This document shows, piece after piece, positions 59,541 through 64,000 of a stretch of 64,000 nucleotides of DNA. The notes beneath the pieces are model-generated. The model saw nothing but the letters and a program-made list of their open reading frames with translations, was not told the DNA's origin and did not search any database. The position numbers were made by a program, and so were the translations under genes. Origin of the DNA: Microvelia longipes (taxonomy: Eukaryota > Arthropoda > Insecta > Hemiptera > Veliidae); the NCBI GenBank assembly GCA_018340805.1, contig JACMZG010001914.1:25498569-25562568 (forward strand). The letters run 5' to 3'. The first letter of the stretch is position 1. Each line of letters begins with the position of its first letter.

Positions 59541-60110
59541 TTAAAACCGTCTAGCATATCCTGTATCATATAGTTTACATAATGAATCTGTTCGACCTAC
59601 TGGTGGTGGCACCGAACTGACGGTAGACCCGCTCTCTGAGTACATGATTTTATTTGAGTGGCTCCTTCTCTTTTGGTAAACTATAGTCCATCCTACTATT
59701 ACTGACATTTGAACGGCTAAGAAAATTACGCTAAATGCAATTATACCAGCTAAATTCAGACAGAAACCAGGTTCCGAATCAGGTAAGAAAACAGTTGCTT
59801 GTGGTTCTCTGTTGGAGTGTTCTGAACCGTTCCTCTTATTAAATCCAAATTTATCAGTGATCTGTATTGTTTGTACTAATAATAAATCTTCTCTGGGTGA
59901 GGAAGTAGCAGGTGTTGTTTGAGCAATAGAAGCAAATGCACTTCTTCTTTTCCTTCTACCAAACGAGTTGACAGATCTGAGTTCACCTGTTGCATCCTCG
60001 GTGTCACATTGAACTGGTTCACAGGTGGGCATACACGGTGTCACTAGAGCTCTGAATTGTACTACTTCTGATGATGGAAATTTGAATGCATCAAAATAAG
60101 AGATGAGAAC
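59541..60110 (-). CDS. Last exon of a ZP-domain membrane protein
   Basis: The acceptor TGTTTCAG precedes 60110 and the stop TAA is at 59541-59543; 189 codons. The start VLISYFDAFKFPSSEVVQFR, then ALVTPCMPTCEPVQC, is the end of a zona pellucida (ZP) domain as found in insect apical-matrix proteins (dusky/miniature-like group is my best guess, not proven). RRKRRS follows about 35 residues later, a furin-type cleavage site that would release the ectodomain after polymerisation-competent folding. After a Ser/Thr-rich spacer comes one transmembrane helix (LAGIIAFSVIFLAVQMSVIV) and a tail of about 45 residues with KRRSHS. The signal peptide and most of the ZP domain lie in exons to the right, outside what I could identify. 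An open start at 60044 is only an in-frame codon inside this exon. In Drosophila, such proteins shape cuticle and cell apices. Confidence 0.85.
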   Translation of the reverse strand, partial: VLISYFDAFKFPSSEVVQFRALVTPCMPTCEPVQCDTEDATGELRSVNSFGRRKRRSAFASIAQTTPATSSPREDLLLVQTIQITDKFGFNKRNGSEHSNREPQATVFLPDSEPGFCLNLAGIIAFSVIFLAVQMSVIVGWTIVYQKRRSHSNKIMYSESGSTVSSVPPPVGRTDSLCKLYDTGYARRF

Positions 60111-61394
60111 CTGAAACAGATAAATTTGTTGTCATAAATTCAAAGACATTTAATTTAATATCATAAGGCCAGGTCAGTTAAAGGCCATTGATACTGTTAA
60201 AAGAAGGTGATATTTTTTACTGACAGTTACTTCTGTTTGAATTTGACTGAAGACTAACAATCAAATTAGTATGGACTCAGAAACACTTACTGGTATGGTT
60301 AACCTTTCAGATACTTCTGTAGAAATAACCAGAAGTCAAAAACTTGCTTCATATGTCCCTGACCAAGTTATTTCAGGAACCACTTAAAATGGTGTGTTCT
60401 GTAACTTAAAATTTTCCGAATGCAAATGATAGTCAATGGCAGGAACAGGCCTCTAAAAAAGTCACCAAGTTACTTTTGACTGAACAGTTAGTTATAGTTT
60501 ATTTTAACTTTTTTATTGAATATTGCAACTCCATAAGCAATAATAATAGCGTTAACTGTCCAAATTATTTCCTTGGACCAACTTGAATGGATTTGTGGAC
60601 TCCCATTTAAGTTAAACGGTTCTTAAAAGGCCGGCTTAGCTCTCGCTCAAATAAATTTGAAACTTAAACTCATTAATAATCTTTCTGCTGTTTGAATTTT
60701 GAAGTGTTCAATAATTTCTTTCATGAATTTAAGTAAAACATTTACGTTGAAATACAGGACAATTTTGTATCTAATAAGGAGAAATTAATTTTAACTTTTT
60801 GGAATTCAATTATTTAAAGACTTAGATATTTTTATATAGGTCTGGGGACTACAATTAGCTTAACCCTGTCTTAAGGTGTTGTATAAAATGCGGTTTTAAT
60901 ATTTATTTTGACAAAAGGTGCTATTTAATAAAGAGAACCTATTTGTTGACATCCGGTTTTAAGTCATTTTAACATAACTGTCATTACCAGTTTCATTCTC
61001 CAATTCAGCCTTCAAGCAATGGCAACATAGTTTTTTCTTTGACGATGTGGTACACTTAAGCCTTAACATTTAGAATGTGGCCGCGTAATGGCTAGAAGGC
61101 CACTATACCTTAAGAATTGTATTTCTTCTAGGTTTAAATTATTAGATTATGCTATTAATCTAATAATTCTCTTCAAAGCCTTCTTGAAATACTTATTGAT
61201 CAAAACTGGGGGCATGGCTTCTGCCATGTCTAGCAGTCGCTGGACATGGACCATCCTTTACAGCTAGCAATTCAAACTATTTTCACCCCTTTTGTAGCTT
61301 TTATAAAATTTATTAAAGATTATGTTATGTATTAAGATTGGTTTTGGCTAAAAGATTATGACTCATACTTCAAAATTTCATTTCTTTACCTCCC
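60111..61394. other. ZP-gene intron, nothing recognised
   Basis: No further ZP exon was found on the minus strand. TCTGGGGACTACAATTAGCT at 60841 resembles TCTGGGGACTACAATTTTGC at 57437, a small dispersed repeat. Confidence 0.4.
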
Positions 61395-62155
61395 TTAGTT
61401 TGTTAGATATGTTGCCTTCGGACATGCTTCGCTCGTCCTCAGAATATAAAAATCACTAAGTTTATTCTGCTAAATGTGTTCTGACTCGCTTCGCTCGTCT
61501 TTGTATAGTAAATATATTCGTTTCATTTCCCAGCGGTCACCCATCCAGGCACTGACCATGCTCGATTCTGCTTAACTTTTATGATCATATTGTTGTACTC
61601 AACATTGTTGTATTGGATGGGATGTACACATATTGAAACGAAACTTAGTGTGATTATTTATTACGTTTAGGTATACACTTGCACCGAATTTCAACTCAAT
61701 TGAATTAGTTCCCGGCTTTTACTATTTAAAAAATGTAACTAACATGAACTAATGCTGATAATGAGATGAAACTTTACACATATATTGGTCTTATATATGA
61801 CTACATGCGTTGTAAATATCAAACAGGACAATATAATTTTCCTCGTTTTATGAATTTTGAAAAATTTTGCTTAGTCTTTATTGTGGGTTAATGACGTCAT
61901 AAAAATATTTTCCGAATAGCAAAACTTCACCTAAAGATTGGGTTTTGTGCCAAGTTTTAACTTTCTAACATAAATACCCTGGGAGCTAAGATGATAACAG
62001 ACACACTCACATGCAGACAGAAAACTTTGTAAAAACTACTTAGGAAACCTTAAAAACGGATAATTCCGTAGACATCCCGGTTTCGGAATTTTCGCAAACA
62101 ATACTTTTCCTATATATAAACGTTATAAATGAGGAAAAGTAATATACCTACGGTA
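61395..62155 (+). repeat. Most complete single-orientation fold-back repeat copy
   Basis: Order from left: GCTTCGCTCGTCCTCAG block, second GCTTCGCTCGTC, 5S-like module on the minus strand (61531-61580, GGTCACCCATCCAGGC then CTGCTTAACTTTTATGAT), GAAACGAAACTTAGTG, AATGAGATGAAACTTTAC, TTAATGACGTCATAAAA, ACAGACACACTCACATGCAG, and terminal hairpin TACTTTTCCTATATATAAAC / AATGAGGAAAAGTA. It is useful as the reference copy for the family. Confidence 0.85.
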
Positions 62156-63389
62156 TAAATTATTAAATAGATGGTAATTGAAATCTTACATTACAATCAA
62201 CCTCAAACATTTCAAAAGGCAAAAAAGGGCCTTGATGATTTCATTTTGTGACTTGGCAAGTACGAGAGTGCCCGCAGAAGTATATAATAATATGGTTTTT
62301 CTGTTTAATATTCACGCAACGTGCAATTTCGCAGTGCAACCCGGTGCTTAAATAGCACAATACCTTACAATGCGTGTTGAATACGGCCAATTCGCAAAAT
62401 TAAAGCTAATATAAGACTTGGTAAAATAAGATCTCAATTCTTGATACGCTGGACTTGGATTTTTACACTAGTTTGTTTGTTATATGTATGTAATATTTGA
62501 AATTAAAATTTCAATGTATTGAATTATTTGAATTTGGCGGGCTTTGGTTTTTCTTCTCACGTCTTTGAAATCTCACGTTGGAGTTTAGCGATCTTATTTT
62601 TCACCGGTGATAATAATTTTAATAAATAAATATAATTAAATAAAAATAAATATTCTGTTTCAAAATATCAGAATTAAAATATTGTGTGTTTAATATAGAA
62701 ATATGCTACTAGGAAAAAGAAAAAAAATCGATTTACTTTAATTTTACGATTGGCAGCACTGATTTTTATTACTAAGCGTTCTTTTTAACTTTTTCTGCAT
62801 AAAGTATGTTCTTTAGAGTGAATTTTGATTAATTATTTCCGTTCTAAACTGTAAGTATCGCATTAATCAATTAATTGTCGCGGTTTTTAATGGATGTGTT
62901 GTTTTAAACGTTTTATAGTGTCTTAAATCATATTGTGTAAACGTCTTCGGGTCGAACTGAACTTCGAACGAATCAATGAATTTAAACATTAGTTGTGTTA
63001 AGAATTTGCCTAAATATATTTTAATCATTAAAGCTAACAGGAATGTCGTTTTCTCATATTTAGAATCCAATCATATTTTTGGTGTTTCATACTAAACGTG
63101 ATATTATTTGTCAGTGCAAGCGTGTAAGTAGGGTCTTTACCAGAAGTTCCACGACGAATTCAGCTCAGTGACGCTGTATGATACTTTCAAGGTAATTTAT
63201 TCTTCACTGCTTATTATTTGCATTGTGCATATTTCTATAATTAATTTATTTATGAACTCTATTGTTTTGTAACAATATTGTCTAGTAGGTTATAGAGTTA
63301 TATGACTAGGCACATACTTCAATAATTAAGAGGCTTGAAGTTCTTTTTGGGGCTTTGTGTAACCTCATTGTAACCTACTTCATGACTGT
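62156..63389. other. Non-coding stretch
   Basis: I see no gene that I can support. The segment 63100-63190 ends ACTTTCAAGGTAATTTA, which could be a donor of a non-coding first exon, but nothing confirms it. Confidence 0.4.
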
Positions 63390-64000
63390 CATAGAGATAT
63401 TATTACCAGAGAGGTTGAATTTTGAAACATCGAAAAAGTAACCTGAACACCTTCAACTATTAATATCATAGAGATATATACTAGAGGGGACATCTATCTA
63501 TCTCAATACATTGGGAGGCCTGAAACATCATTTTGGGGCTCTCAGGGGCTCTGTGTAACCTCATTGAAACCTTCTTCAAGAGTGAGTTAAGGTTATAATA
63601 AATCAATTGATTTCAGATTCCCGCATATCGATTGTGTTTTGGTTTGTATTTCTAACGTTTTACTTTGTAACCTTAAGGTTAGTATAACCTTAACTCACTC
63701 TTAGAAAAAGTTTCAATGACTTTACACAAAGCCCCTGAGAGCCCATAAAAGATGATTCGAGCTTCTCAATGCATTAAGATAGGCTATGCCCTCTCTTGTA
63801 ATAAACGTTCAATTATATGTATTATATAATGTTTGTTCTGTTTATTCGATTATATTATTAATCCATAGTAGTCAGGTTACTTTTCGATATTTTAAAATTT
63901 AACCGACATGGTAGTGTTATAAAAAGAAATATTACTAGTGGGAGCATACCCTATCTCAAAATATTAGGAGCCTTATACAATCTTTATGGCTCTCAGAACC
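63390..64000. mobile_element. Nested cluster of family A MITEs
   Basis: CATAGAGATATTATTACCAG (63390) starts one copy. A second start CATAGAGATATATACTAGAG follows at 63467 and interrupts it. The sequence continues with CCTGAAACATC, GGGGCTCTGTGTAACCTCAT and AATCAATTGATTTCAG. Inverted blocks (TTAACTCACTC, CAAAGCCCCTGAGAGCCC, AAGATAGGCTATGCCC) lie at 63687-63795, and more fragments reach to the window edge. Earlier fragments (GGCTTTGTGTAACCTCATTG) begin near 63330. Several insertions into one another are the simplest reading. Confidence 0.75.

Noticed and set aside
63108..63192. Possible first exon ending CAAGGTAATT
   Set aside because: Only a donor-like site supports it; no coding frame or partner exon is in the window.

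Overview
This is an AT-rich, intron-rich and heavily transposon-laden animal nuclear sequence, most likely from an insect. The evidence is eukaryotic GT-AG splicing with short coding exons separated by multi-kilobase introns, an ATG16, APC10 and ZP-protein gene set of animal type, and dense MITE, hAT, LINE and fold-back repeats. The species cannot be named from the sequence. Only about 3% of the window is host coding sequence. Most of the longer open frames are transposon remains or chance frames.

Layout. (1) 2050-7928, + strand: the last four coding exons of a tetraspanin (TM3, the complete large extracellular loop with CCG, and TM4). The first exons lie upstream of the window. (2) 7.9-18.6 kb: intergenic, with MITEs, a tandem repeat, fold-backs and a 1.4-kb hAT element. 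(3) 18637-38778, - strand: a complete four-exon APC10 (anaphase-promoting complex subunit 10) gene of 199 codons spread over 20 kb. Its introns hold a 3.15-kb hAT-like transposon with very long terminal inverted repeats, other hAT remains, a Ty3/gypsy integrase relic, a nearly intact LINE and a 1.07-kb palindromic MITE. (4) 38779-39385: a 607-bp head-to-head spacer, probably a bidirectional promoter. (5) 39386-51692, + strand: seven exons of ATG16 (N-terminal ATG5-binding helix, coiled coil, first two WD40 blades). The rest of the propeller was not found. (6) 51.7-59.5 kb: no recognisable gene. (7) 59541-60110, - strand: the last exon of a ZP-domain membrane protein, with furin-type site, transmembrane helix and short cytoplasmic tail. 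(8) 60.1-64 kb: repeats, ending in a nested cluster of the same MITE family seen near the left end.

The host genes are unrelated housekeeping or developmental genes: cell-cycle ubiquitination, autophagy, membrane organisation and apical matrix. They do not form one pathway. The notable biology is in the repeats. A fold-back family with about ten copies or fragments carries a module resembling the internal promoter of 5S rRNA and ends in a conserved hairpin. Several MITE and hAT insertions have exact 8-bp target duplications, which allows precise boundaries. Three unrelated elements share a CTGATGAT-stem-GAAAGC motif that resembles a hammerhead-ribozyme core, with different but still paired stems.

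All calls were made by eye. No alignment or database search was run. Exon boundaries were checked by reading frame, phase and splice dinucleotides. Repeat boundaries without a target duplication are approximate.
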